35,480 nt of DNA from Candidatus Nitrosomaritimum khambatensis (lineage in GTDB: Archaea > Thermoproteota > Nitrososphaeria > Nitrososphaerales > Nitrosopumilaceae): NCBI GenBank assembly GCA_011773785.1, contig WVWY01000021.1, positions 8,673-44,152 of the forward strand, read 5' to 3'. The notes below the pieces were generated by a model. That model was not told where the DNA came from and did no database searches. It saw only the letters and a program-made list of their open reading frames with translations. The position numbers were made by a program, and so were the translations under genes. Below, in pieces: positions 26,537 to 32,893 of the stretch. How positions within the stretch are numbered: position 1 is the stretch's first letter; each line of letters starts with the position of its first letter.

Positions 26537-28123
26537 TTATTTCTTTGTGTAGCTGAATCCCGGACCCCAGTTAGATAGTTGCTTTGCTTGATAATCTATA
26601 GAAGACTCTGTTTTTGATTCAGATGGTTCGGATGAAGATGCATCCATTGAACTGACTGGGTGATACCCTTGACATTCAAAGTTATACTCGTTGGTAAGAG
26701 CAAATCCTTTGTAAAAACTCTCTTCTGCATCATGTTCTGTTTTTATTATATAGTCAGTAACACGACAATCTGAGTAATCAAAGGAGCGGACTGTATCAGT
26801 TCCATACATTAGAGACAAATTTACATCAAATAGTTTGGTAAGTGATGATACACCTGTTATTTTTGCACCAGTCTTTCTGGAATTATCAACCACGTCATTC
26901 AACAATGGAGTTACTCCTGGGACGCCTGTCAGTTGAAATGTTGGATTGGCCCTTGAGATTAAATTGCCTTGATAGAATTCAGGAAAATCCACAACCTCCT
27001 TACCAGCATCAAAATCAAAAGTGGCGATCATGTGTGGACCGGTTCCCATATTGTATGTGTGTGATGTCCTGGTGATTGATGAAGAACCATATGTCTCCTT
27101 TGAGGTAGTTTCCAATGTAGGGTTATCAGGAGTCAAACCAGAGCACTCAACATCAAGTATCTCAGCAGTTGCAAATCCTCTCTTTCCCGTGTATCCTTCT
27201 TCTTTATCCCTAAGGGTTACAATATCATATCCAGCAACAATGCATCCTTCAAAATTTAATCCACGTAATTTCTCTTCGGAGTTGACAAACTCTACATCGA
27301 CATCAAAGTCCTCATTGAATGTACTTGCAAGTCCTGAAACTTTTAGTGATTTTGAGATTGCATCATCTATCAATGGGTGAGGCAATACCGCCGTAATTAT
27401 CTGAAAGCTTGGATTATCATAACTGCCCTCACTAAAACCAGACATAGTATTGAAGATCACAGATTCAATTTTCTCAGCACCATTATCAAATTCAAAAGTT
27501 AAGAAAGTTCGGACATCCTCAGCAAGTGTGAAAGGTAAGGGACCATAATCAGTATAAGGTTTTTCTGGAGTGGAATTGTACCTTCTATCTTCTAAATTAA
27601 AATGAACTCCACCACAATTAAATTCAATAGCAGTAACCATGGCAAATCCAGTATTTGAGGCTAAATATGACTCATAATCATCATTTAGAGTATATATCCT
27701 ATATTCCGAAATTTCGCAGTGCTTATAATTGAGGGGTTTTAGAACAACGTCATTTTGTACTACATTAACATCAACGTCAAAAAATCTATGATCATACTCA
27801 AAAGCACTGCCTCCAGTAGTACGGGCTTGTCTATGCTCATATGCTTCATCTAAGGCTTCGTGAAGATGAGGATTATCTCCAATGACACCCTCTACAGCAA
27901 AACTAGTTCCAACATTATCTACTAAATCAGAAGTTGTTGAAAATACAGGAAAGTTTACCGTTTCGACTCCATCTCTAAAGTAAAAAGTTACTTCAGTGTG
28001 TATTCCTGCAACAAAGTCATATTCTTCTGCAAAGGCCACATCTGTAAATCCAAAATTAGATACTAGAATTGTGGAAATGATAAGAAGAGGGATAAGAAAA
28101 ATTCCTTGGCTTAATTGAGTCAT
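26537..28123 (-). CDS. Secreted protein with three Cys-pair repeats
   Basis: The 528-residue product starts with a signal peptide (SQGIFLIPLLIISTILVSNF), probably cleaved near residue 32. Three repeats of about 125-135 residues follow (about 41-175, 205-332, 364-489). Each has a beta-rich opening (e.g. ATFDFDAGKEVVDFPEF), a middle FDVD or FDVN element and exactly two cysteines: C136/C170, C294/C327 and C453/C484, presumably one disulfide per repeat. The tail is Ser-rich. ATG 28123 is used rather than 28177, because it begins the signal peptide and has a TATA-like element (about 28145-28153) upstream. I do not recognise the family; a surface-layer or adhesion role is possible. No C-terminal membrane anchor is seen. 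Confidence 0.8.
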   Translation of the reverse strand: MTQLSQGIFLIPLLIISTILVSNFGFTDVAFAEEYDFVAGIHTEVTFYFRDGVETVNFPVFSTTSDLVDNVGTSFAVEGVIGDNPHLHEALDEAYEHRQARTTGGSAFEYDHRFFDVDVNVVQNDVVLKPLNYKHCEISEYRIYTLNDDYESYLASNTGFAMVTAIEFNCGGVHFNLEDRRYNSTPEKPYTDYGPLPFTLAEDVRTFLTFEFDNGAEKIESVIFNTMSGFSEGSYDNPSFQIITAVLPHPLIDDAISKSLKVSGLASTFNEDFDVDVEFVNSEEKLRGLNFEGCIVAGYDIVTLRDKEEGYTGKRGFATAEILDVECSGLTPDNPTLETTSKETYGSSSITRTSHTYNMGTGPHMIATFDFDAGKEVVDFPEFYQGNLISRANPTFQLTGVPGVTPLLNDVVDNSRKTGAKITGVSSLTKLFDVNLSLMYGTDTVRSFDYSDCRVTDYIIKTEHDAEESFYKGFALTNEYNFECQGYHPVSSMDASSSEPSESKTESSIDYQAKQLSNWGPGFSYTKK

Positions 28124-28225
28124 TGAATGTTGATGAGGCCAAAAGGTATTAAGATTCAGGTTTACAGTGCCATGCAAAGCAATTTTTGGTAGAAAGTCAC
28201 ATTATACTTCAAAATTTTTTAGAAT

Positions 28226-28233
28226 CATTTAAT
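28226..28233 (+). promoter_or_regulatory. Putative promoter of the tRNA gene
   Basis: ATTTAATT lies about 27-34 bp before the first base of the tRNA, the usual archaeal TATA spacing. A short CCCA/TGGG inverted repeat with a 6-A loop (28236-28249) follows it; its role, if any, is unclear. Confidence 0.4.
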
Positions 28234-28259
28234 TTCCCAAAAAAATGGGCATAAACTGT

Positions 28260-28375
28260 GCCGGGGTAGCTCAGCCTGGTTAGAGTGCCAGTTCGATTGG
28301 TAAAATCTAACAGGTCTTCCATAGAAGGCAATACTCATAATCTGGAGGTCGCGGGTTCGAAACCCGCCCCCGGCA
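28260..28375 (+). tRNA. tRNA-Met (CAU), elongator type, with a 41-nt non-canonical intron
   Basis: The acceptor stem GCCGGGG (28260-28266) pairs with CCCCGGC (28368-28374), with discriminator A28375. The D-stem is GCTC/GAGT, and the T-arm is GCGGG-TTCGAAA-CCCGC. Without the intron (28292-28332) the anticodon arm reads CCAGA-CTCATAA-TCTGG with anticodon CAT at 28336-28338, giving a 75-nt tRNA. The anticodon stem lacks the GGG/CCC pairs of archaeal initiator tRNA, so this is elongator Met. A tRNA-Ile2 (CAU, agmatidine-modified) cannot be fully excluded from sequence alone. CCA is not encoded. Confidence 0.9.
28292..28332 (+). other. tRNA intron between positions 30 and 31 (bulge-helix-bulge)
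   Basis: Pairing supports these borders. Exon bases GAG (28283-28285) pair with CTC (28334-28336), and TGCC (28286-28289) pairs with GGCA at the intron 3' end (28327-28330). This leaves three-base bulges AGT (28290-28292) and ATA (28331-28333), each cut after its second base. That is the hBH core recognised by archaeal splicing endonuclease. The inner helix is weak, so the motif is relaxed. Canonical archaeal introns lie between 37 and 38; this one interrupts the anticodon stem. Confidence 0.8.
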
Positions 28376-28380
28376 TATCA

Positions 28381-28584
28381 TCAACTAGAAGAGTATTTCT
28401 TATTCAGTTCAAGTCTTAGTTTTTCTTGATTCCAATAACCTTTCAAATGCTCAAATGCTTCCAATTCTTTATTCAGTTGAAGTTTAGTACTTTCTCTTTC
28501 AGTTTGTTCAATTTTTTCCATTGTTCGTTTTTGGGCATTTTCAAAAAATGTGATAGAGTCATGTATCAAATCTTCGTAAGTCAT
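28381..28584 (-). CDS. Small coiled-coil protein, unknown
   Basis: This 67-residue, highly charged helical protein (FFENAQKRTMEKIEQTERES, then LNKELEAFEHLKGYWNQEKL) is predicted to be almost entirely coiled coil. No cysteines, signal or membrane segment are present. It ends 6 bases after the tRNA 3' end on the opposite strand. A TATA-like GCTTAAG about 25 bp upstream suggests a leaderless transcript. I do not recognise the family. Confidence 0.6.
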   Translation of the reverse strand: MTYEDLIHDSITFFENAQKRTMEKIEQTERESTKLQLNKELEAFEHLKGYWNQEKLRLELNKKYSSS

Positions 28585-28659
28585 GCTAATTTTTGAAAAG
28601 TGTAAAACTTAAGCATATTGCATGTTTTTGTTTTTGAAGAAAAAATCTGGATATCAAAA

Positions 28660-29907
28660 TCAGAAATTAGAACAGTACCCACGAGCTACAAGTCGTTCAA
28701 CAGAGGATGGATTAAGACATACAGGAGCACCATTGGATATTTTCATCATCAAATGCATTCCTTCATTGCAAATTACCTCTGAGGGGTTAATTCCACTTTT
28801 GAATTGCATATGTGGTGAATGATGCATTCCATGATGTCCTCGCATATGCATTCCACAACAACCTCTATCTGATTCTTGGAAAGTAATCTCAGCATTTTCA
28901 AAAATTTTCTCAATTGTTTCCATTTTATCCAAGATTAAATCTACTTTTGCATTTACCTCAGATGAAGGAGAATTTGATTTTATCATGTTGCGTAGTTCCT
29001 CTCTTAACAAAATCTCTACTTCTTTCATAAGTTGTGTATTACCAGATTGCGCAATAGGTCCTTCTATGAACTCATAGTTATCTAAATATGCCTTTGTTGC
29101 AAGGCTTAGTGCCTTATCCGAATTGCCTAAAATATACTCATTTTTTGTTTTAGTAAGCAAGTCCTCAATTGTCTCAACATAGGCTAACAATTCATTTTCT
29201 TCTCCTTCTATTCCAAGTATTTCATCTATTTCGTGAACTATTCCACCTGCCAGAGTATCAACTTCGGTTGGATCAGCTCTTTGATCATATGCATTCCAAA
29301 GAGATTCATAAATTTCTTCAATTTCCTCTGCTTCATGCTCTGGGATGTCGGTCTTTATTTCATCAAAAATTTGCTGAGACCTCCAGACAAAGGCAGAGCC
29401 GTCTTGAAATTCTGCCATTTCGTTAATCATGCCGTCTGATACTGCTTCACCATACTCTACAATGGATGTTTCAAGAAGTCCTTTCATCAAGAAAAGTTTT
29501 GTTTCTTTCTTGTCACTGATTTCCTCTCCTACCACTAGCATTCTCGCTCTTTCAACAAGCTCCTTTGCATAATCTATAGCCGTTTGAGCTTGTTCCCTTG
29601 TTACATCAGTATTTGCCTTGTTTTGTAAATCCAAAAGCGTGGATTTAATATCAGATTCTAGTTGTGGGTCAACTGTTTGAAGTTGTGGTCTCATTAGATC
29701 ATAGAGCTCTGCAATTGGATGAGTAGCATGAACTAAAGCAAGTTCTGCATTATTTTCGTCAAGATTCTTTTCCAAGGCCCAGAAATGTCCCAATGTTTCT
29801 TCTAGATAGCCAGCAAATTCCACCTTTTCATATTCAGAATCTGCAAATGCAAATGGAATTGCTCCTAGAACAATTAGTGAAAAAATTAATGAAATTGTTT
29901 TTGTCAT
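28660..29907 (-). CDS. Secreted helical protein with Met/His-rich metal-binding tail and C-terminal Cys module
   Basis: This 415-residue secreted protein has a signal peptide (ISLIFSLIVLGAIPFAFA). A long helical region (about 25-345; VEFAGYLEETLGHFWALEKN, then VHATHPIAELYDLM) follows, which resembles the extracellular helical domains attached to FTR1-type iron permeases. Next comes a Cys-Cys and Met/His-rich stretch, GCCGMHMRGHHGMHHSPHM (about 348-367), well suited to copper or iron. The last 36 residues hold C380 and C397 in a module also found in the secreted protein at 33780-35015. TATA-like TTAATTAA (29930-29937) sits about 27 bp upstream. A metal-binding or buffering role is inferred; no permease domain is present. 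Confidence 0.75.
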   Translation of the reverse strand: MTKTISLIFSLIVLGAIPFAFADSEYEKVEFAGYLEETLGHFWALEKNLDENNAELALVHATHPIAELYDLMRPQLQTVDPQLESDIKSTLLDLQNKANTDVTREQAQTAIDYAKELVERARMLVVGEEISDKKETKLFLMKGLLETSIVEYGEAVSDGMINEMAEFQDGSAFVWRSQQIFDEIKTDIPEHEAEEIEEIYESLWNAYDQRADPTEVDTLAGGIVHEIDEILGIEGEENELLAYVETIEDLLTKTKNEYILGNSDKALSLATKAYLDNYEFIEGPIAQSGNTQLMKEVEILLREELRNMIKSNSPSSEVNAKVDLILDKMETIEKIFENAEITFQESDRGCCGMHMRGHHGMHHSPHMQFKSGINPSEVICNEGMHLMMKISNGAPVCLNPSSVERLVARGYCSNF

Positions 29908-29928
29908 GGGTTCCCAGCCAACTCTAAA

Positions 29929-29938
29929 GTTAATTAAG
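29929..29938 (-). promoter_or_regulatory. TATA-like box of the Met/His-rich secreted protein
   Basis: CTTAATTAAC on the minus strand is centred about 27 bp upstream of the ATG at 29907, consistent with a leaderless mRNA. Confidence 0.45.
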
Positions 29939-29998
29939 TAATAGTAAATTCTTTGATTTGATTATATGGTTTTAGAATGAGTTTGAGTATAGTTTGTT

Positions 29999-30442
29999 TT
30001 AGGGATTGTGCCAAAAACCACTTGAAAATCTGTTGAATTGCCCCAGATATTTGGCATAGGATTCCATCATAGAGTGAATGAAATTGTCATAGGTTTGAAT
30101 AGCTGAGATTTGCATTTGGATGTTTTGTTCCCTAATTTTTGAAAACATTTCAATTTGCTGCAAAATCGCATCAGTTACACTGTTAGAATAATTTCGATAA
30201 GCTGCTAGAATACCTTGATCAATGTCAAGCTTGTCAAAAAACTCCTTTTCTGAAATGTAGCAGGTTCCATAGACATCATCAAGTGTGTGAAGATATGCGG
30301 AATAAAGGTCTGTAGATTGTTGAAAATACGATGGTGTTTGAGACTCTAGTTTTTGAATTATTTTAGAAGTGTTGTCTTTCATTAGATCACAAATGGAGAT
30401 TTTATCATCTTTTTGTTGGGATTCTTTACTCATAATTTTCAT
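29999..30442 (-). CDS. Conserved helical protein, unknown
   Basis: The 147-residue protein is mostly helical (ISICDLMKDNTSKIIQKLE, VTDAILQQIEMFSKIREQ, and the C-terminal HSMMESYAKYLGQFNRF). It has no signal peptide or membrane segment, and two cysteines that are not spaced as a metal site. A phasin- or PhaE-like helical protein is a guess only, and I do not assign it. ATG 30442 is used; TTG 30448 and ATG 30433 are alternatives in the same frame. It lies between a secreted metal protein gene and a DUF6659-like gene on the same strand, each with its own upstream gap. Confidence 0.6.
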   Translation of the reverse strand: MKIMSKESQQKDDKISICDLMKDNTSKIIQKLESQTPSYFQQSTDLYSAYLHTLDDVYGTCYISEKEFFDKLDIDQGILAAYRNYSNSVTDAILQQIEMFSKIREQNIQMQISAIQTYDNFIHSMMESYAKYLGQFNRFSSGFWHNP

Positions 30443-30511
30443 TGACAATAGATGTTTTTATCTTAATTGTTGTATTTAGCCTCCTCAGGATATGATTTAG
30501 TGAGTTTAGTG

Positions 30512-30874
30512 CTATTCTAAATTTTGGTAGTATAGTTTGATAACTTTCTCTACTACGTTATTGGTATCAGCATCTTTTTCTGCACTTACCAAAAGTAAAA
30601 AGTCATCACCTAAGTAAAAGGAGAATCGTTTTACTTTATCGTATTCTGCAAGAGTGTAAATGGTTTTTCCAAGCCATTTGGACATTTCCTTTCTTGATTT
30701 CCAATCCATTACTGAAAGATTTACTAATTCGTTTTCTCGTCTTTCTGTAAGAAGATTTTGTACTCCCTCTCTGATTCCCCCGGCAACTTTTGATGCCCAC
30801 TCATCATAAACAGTTGCAAATCTAATTTTAGGATCAGCAGTTAAGATATCAGAGCAGAACTTTTCATAGTCCAT
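30512..30874 (-). CDS. Conserved thaumarchaeal protein, DUF6659-like (paralogue of 35079-35435)
   Basis: This 120-residue protein shares its layout with the product of 35079-35435. An N-terminal helix ending in A-D/E-P-K/E-I-R-F-A is followed by a GG or G-S-F/I-R segment with L-x-E-E/R, and the protein ends with a strand containing (F/V)-L-(L/F)-V-S-A-E-x-D. That pattern fits a family I know as DUF6659 from ammonia-oxidising archaea; the label is tentative. A roadblock-like or profilin-like sensor fold is conceivable. ATG 30874 is preferred to TTG 30886 because AATAATTAAGG at about 30890-30900 lies at leaderless distance from it. Confidence 0.65.
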   Translation of the reverse strand: MDYEKFCSDILTADPKIRFATVYDEWASKVAGGIREGVQNLLTERRENELVNLSVMDWKSRKEMSKWLGKTIYTLAEYDKVKRFSFYLGDDFLLLVSAEKDADTNNVVEKVIKLYYQNLE

Positions 30875-30975
30875 GAGTCTATCCAAATGCCCTTAATTAT
30901 TAGAGTTTAGTCACAAAGTTAGGCAAAAATTACGCGTAGGTGGGTTCCAATCTAATCTTTAACTGAATTCCTTTG

Positions 30976-31212
30976 TTAACTATCTAGTTTTTTTTTCTGT
31001 TTATTGATCGAATCAACATTTTTTTTCCAAATTTTGATAAATTTATCGTTTTTTTCAATTTCTTTTTTGATGTCATCAACATTACCCTCATCAAATTTTT
31101 TTAGTTCTTTTTCAAGTTTGGATTTAGTTTCCATGTGGAATTGGAGTTTCTGCTCTGCCTCAAGTAATTTTTTTTCTTGGTATTTTCTAACCTTATCTTT
31201 AAGAAAATTCAA
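30976..31212 (-). CDS. Small lysine-rich coiled-coil protein
   Basis: The 78-residue protein is a nearly continuous charged helix (KYQEKKLLEAEQKLQFHMET, then ELKKFDEGNVDDIKKEIEKN). It has no cysteine and no membrane segment. It resembles other short coiled-coil proteins in this region in style only. Function unknown. Compositional bias means the reading frame could be a false positive, but codon use on the minus strand is consistent and no competing frame is convincing. Confidence 0.5.
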   Translation of the reverse strand: MNFLKDKVRKYQEKKLLEAEQKLQFHMETKSKLEKELKKFDEGNVDDIKKEIEKNDKFIKIWKKNVDSINKQKKKLDS

Positions 31213-31308
31213 TTTAAAAATACTTGTAAAGTTGCTCTAAAAAAAATTTCGAAACATGCTATTTTTTGTCTCTAAAACTCTTAATTCGGTCTAATTGTAA
31301 AATTCCAT

Positions 31309-31395
31309 ATGGAAGATGATGAAAATCTACCATCACTATGTCATCCATTATTTCAAATAAAAGACAAAAAGAAGAAAATTTCAAAAAATAATTAA
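31309..31395 (+). CDS. Possible 28-aa mini-protein
   Basis: A short frame opens with ATG 31309 and encodes MEDDENLPSLCHPLFQIKD followed by a basic tail. A TATA-like CTTAAT at 31279-31284 sits at leaderless distance. Nothing else supports it, and the region may simply be the upstream spacer of the hotdog gene. Confidence 0.25.
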   Translation: MEDDENLPSLCHPLFQIKDKKKKISKNN

Positions 31396-31403
31396 TTTAA
31401 TAT
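31396..31403 (+). promoter_or_regulatory. TATA box of the hotdog ammonia-lyase-like gene
   Basis: TTTAATAT is centred 26-27 bp before the GTG at 31426, which supports that GTG as a leaderless start codon. Confidence 0.5.
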
Positions 31404-31425
31404 TGTTTAGAGTAATCAATTATTT

Positions 31426-31920
31426 GTGGAGATTTTACCAGAAGTAAAGTTAAGAGTTCGAATTAGTTCAAGTGATGCTCATTATGCAGGAAATTTAGTA
31501 GATGGCGCCCACATAATGCAACTCTTTGGGGATGTTGCCACTGAATTGACTATTCGATATGATGGTGATGAAGGACTTTTACGGGCCTATAATGATGTAG
31601 AATTTTTAGAGCCTGTTCACGGAGGAGATTTTTTAGAGGTGATTGGAAAAATAATTAGCGTAGGTAATACAAGTAGAAAAATAATTTTTGAAGCTTTTAA
31701 AATAATTTCACCAGCAAGCAACCCAGAACATGAATCAGCTTGTGATGTTTTAACGCCTCCAATTTTAGTGGCAAAAGCTGTAGGAACTGCGGTAGTTACA
31801 AAAGATAAACAAAGGAAAAAGCATGAAAACGAAGAGCCGTCTGAAGAGGAGATTTTAGAAGATTTTAAGAAAATAAAAAGTGGAGAAGCTTCAAGAATGG
31901 GACAAAAAAGTTCAAGTTAG
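31426..31920 (+). CDS. Hotdog-fold enzyme of the 3-aminobutyryl-CoA / beta-alanyl-CoA ammonia-lyase family
   Basis: The 164-residue protein matches the small hotdog CoA ammonia lyases (Kal of lysine fermentation, Acl of Clostridium propionicum). The diagnostic run is [20 protein letters not shown], then [29 protein letters not shown] and [12 protein letters not shown]. These enzymes reversibly remove ammonia from 3-aminobutyryl-CoA (giving crotonyl-CoA) or beta-alanyl-CoA (giving acryloyl-CoA). Family members are about 125-145 residues; here an extra Glu/Lys-rich tail of about 30 residues follows the conserved KDKQRK. No other lysine-fermentation genes are nearby. The actual CoA substrate is unknown. 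Start is GTG, with a TATA box at leaderless distance. Confidence 0.78.
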   Translation: MEILPEVKLRVRISSSDAHYAGNLVDGAHIMQLFGDVATELTIRYDGDEGLLRAYNDVEFLEPVHGGDFLEVIGKIISVGNTSRKIIFEAFKIISPASNPEHESACDVLTPPILVAKAVGTAVVTKDKQRKKHENEEPSEEEILEDFKKIKSGEASRMGQKSSS

Positions 31921-31960
31921 TTTTTATTATTATCATCAACTAAAAAAGAGGAAATTGAGG

Positions 31961-32131
31961 TTAGGAGCCTACAAATCCTTGAAGTTTTTCAATAACAAGT
32001 TTGTTTTCTTTTTCACTTATTTCTAAAATGTGCCCATCTCGCCAATTAAGATTAACGATGAATTCTTTAGGGATTTCAATTTCATACAATTCATCTTGTT
32101 TTCTTAATCTTGTTGTTTTTACTTGTCCCAT
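31961..32131 (-). CDS. AbrB/MazE-like swapped-hairpin mini-protein (56 aa)
   Basis: The short frame encodes MGQVKTTRLRKQDELYEIEI followed by P-K-E-F and LNWRDGHILEISEKENKLVI. The IPKEF...W-x-x-G-x-x-L-x-I pattern is the AbrB/SpoVT/MazE DNA-binding fold, which dimerises through a swapped hairpin. The usual length for one domain is about 45-55 residues, so the gene is complete. Members are transcription regulators or toxin-antitoxin antitoxins. No toxin gene is adjacent, so a stand-alone regulator is more likely. It is convergent with the hotdog gene, with 40 bp between stops. Confidence 0.75.
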   Translation of the reverse strand: MGQVKTTRLRKQDELYEIEIPKEFIVNLNWRDGHILEISEKENKLVIEKLQGFVGS

Positions 32132-32278
32132 GGTGTTCTATACAACTCATAATATCTAAGATTGATCAAATAACCTCATTATTTTAGTGAGCAATAAGAT
32201 AATGCATTTCATCTTACATGAAAATTTGTTTGATTGAAAAGGAAATTCTAAATGAGTTTTAACTTTGGAAAATAAATC

Positions 32279-32292
32279 ACTATAATATAATA
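32279..32292 (+). promoter_or_regulatory. TATA-rich promoter of the first zinc micro-protein
   Basis: A run of ACTATAATATAATA lies 17-30 bp before the ATG at 32309, at leaderless distance. The second small gene 10 bp downstream of the first has a ribosome binding site and would use the same transcript. Confidence 0.5.
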
Positions 32293-32308
32293 GATTTTCA
32301 AAAAAATC

Positions 32309-32416
32309 ATGGAAATTCCAAAATGTGAATGTCCACCAGGGGCACCTAGTTATGTCAATGAAGACGGTATGATTATTTGTAATTCCTGTGGCGGTTGGAT
32401 AGAGGGCCAATATTAG
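32309..32416 (+). CDS. 35-aa zinc-ribbon micro-protein
   Basis: The frame encodes MEIPKCECPPGAPSYVNEDG followed by MIICNSCGGWIEGQY. The four cysteines C6, C8, C24 and C27 form a compact zinc ribbon with the final CNSCG knuckle. Start is ATG after a TATA-rich region, and the stop is 10 bases before the next micro-gene's ATG. Real coding is supported by the metal-site spacing and by the tandem, Cys-rich neighbour. Partner and target unknown; a peptide this small probably acts as a subunit or adaptor. Confidence 0.65.
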   Translation: MEIPKCECPPGAPSYVNEDGMIICNSCGGWIEGQY

Positions 32417-32426
32417 AGGGAGAAAA

Positions 32427-32561
32427 ATGTCACAAAGTGAATTAGAAATAAGAATTGAAGAGCAAATTTGCCAACAATGCCACATTACAAGACCACACTG
32501 TCATTGTAAATGCCCATATTGTGGAAATCCAGAATGTGTGTGTGAATTTTCAAGAGATTGA
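32427..32561 (+). CDS. 44-aa Cys/His-rich micro-protein
   Basis: Starting at ATG 32427, behind a GAGGGAG ribosome binding site (32415-32421), the frame encodes 44 residues. Eight are cysteine and three histidine: ICQQCHITRPHCHCKCPYCG followed by NPECVCEF. The cysteines (15, 18, 25, 27, 29, 32, 37, 39) could bind two zinc ions or a metal cluster, in metallothionein-like density. The short N-terminal helix (SQSELEIRIEE) may mediate binding to a partner. It is co-transcribed with the 35-aa zinc-ribbon gene. I know no named family. Confidence 0.65.
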   Translation: MSQSELEIRIEEQICQQCHITRPHCHCKCPYCGNPECVCEFSRD

Positions 32562-32628
32562 AAATAATTTCAGTTCTAGGAATTGTTGTGATAACGCTAG
32601 TTCAATCTAGTTATGGAGTAAATAATCA

Positions 32629-32745
32629 TTATCTAATATGTCCATCACCATTTTTCAAATAATTCTGAAATTGGCATTCATTTGAACAATGGGTAAGTAA
32701 AGCATCATCAAGAGGTTTACCACAATTTTGACATTTTAATTCCAT
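32629..32745 (-). CDS. 38-aa zinc-finger micro-protein (DUF2116-like)
   Basis: On the minus strand the frame encodes MELKCQNCGKPLDDALLTHC followed by SNECQFQNYLKNGDGHIR. The pattern C-x2-C-G-K-P ... C-S-x-E-C is that of short archaeal zinc-finger proteins resembling DUF2116. Four cysteines (5, 8, 20, 24) make one zinc site. It faces the other two micro-proteins tail-to-tail, and its promoter region is shared with the receiver-domain gene on the other side. Function unknown. Confidence 0.65.
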   Translation of the reverse strand: MELKCQNCGKPLDDALLTHCSNECQFQNYLKNGDGHIR

Positions 32746-32789
32746 CACTATCGCCAAATAAAAAGAGCAGTTTTAGAATATTAAATATT

Positions 32790-32815
32790 TGTAACCGTAA
32801 TATTCGAGTGTTACA
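32790..32815. promoter_or_regulatory. Inverted repeat TGTAAC-N14-GTTACA
   Basis: Perfect 6-bp arms (32790-32795 and 32810-32815) separated by 14 bp lie in the 148-bp intergenic region between the 38-aa zinc-finger gene (-) and the receiver gene (+). The arms are two helical turns apart centre to centre, as in many dimeric-regulator operators. Regulator unknown. Confidence 0.35.
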
Positions 32816-32893
32816 GCTTTTGGTTTTTGATGATGCAATAATGTTCAAAATGAACATACAGAGCGTTATGATTTTTGTTGGTCAATTAAAATA

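Noticed and set aside
28236-28249. CCCA/TGGG inverted repeat with A-loop before the tRNA as a terminator or riboswitch
   Set aside because: Only four base pairs and no following T-run; it lies inside the tRNA promoter spacing. Probably chance.
31961-32131. AbrB-like protein as antitoxin of a toxin-antitoxin pair
   Set aside because: No toxin-like gene (PIN, MazF or similar) is adjacent on either side, so an antitoxin role is not supported.
32156-32485. 109-residue minus-strand ORF over the zinc micro-protein genes
   Set aside because: Low-complexity, Leu/Phe/Ile/Ser-biased translation without motifs. It is the antisense shadow of the two micro-protein genes, whose Cys spacing gives better coding evidence.
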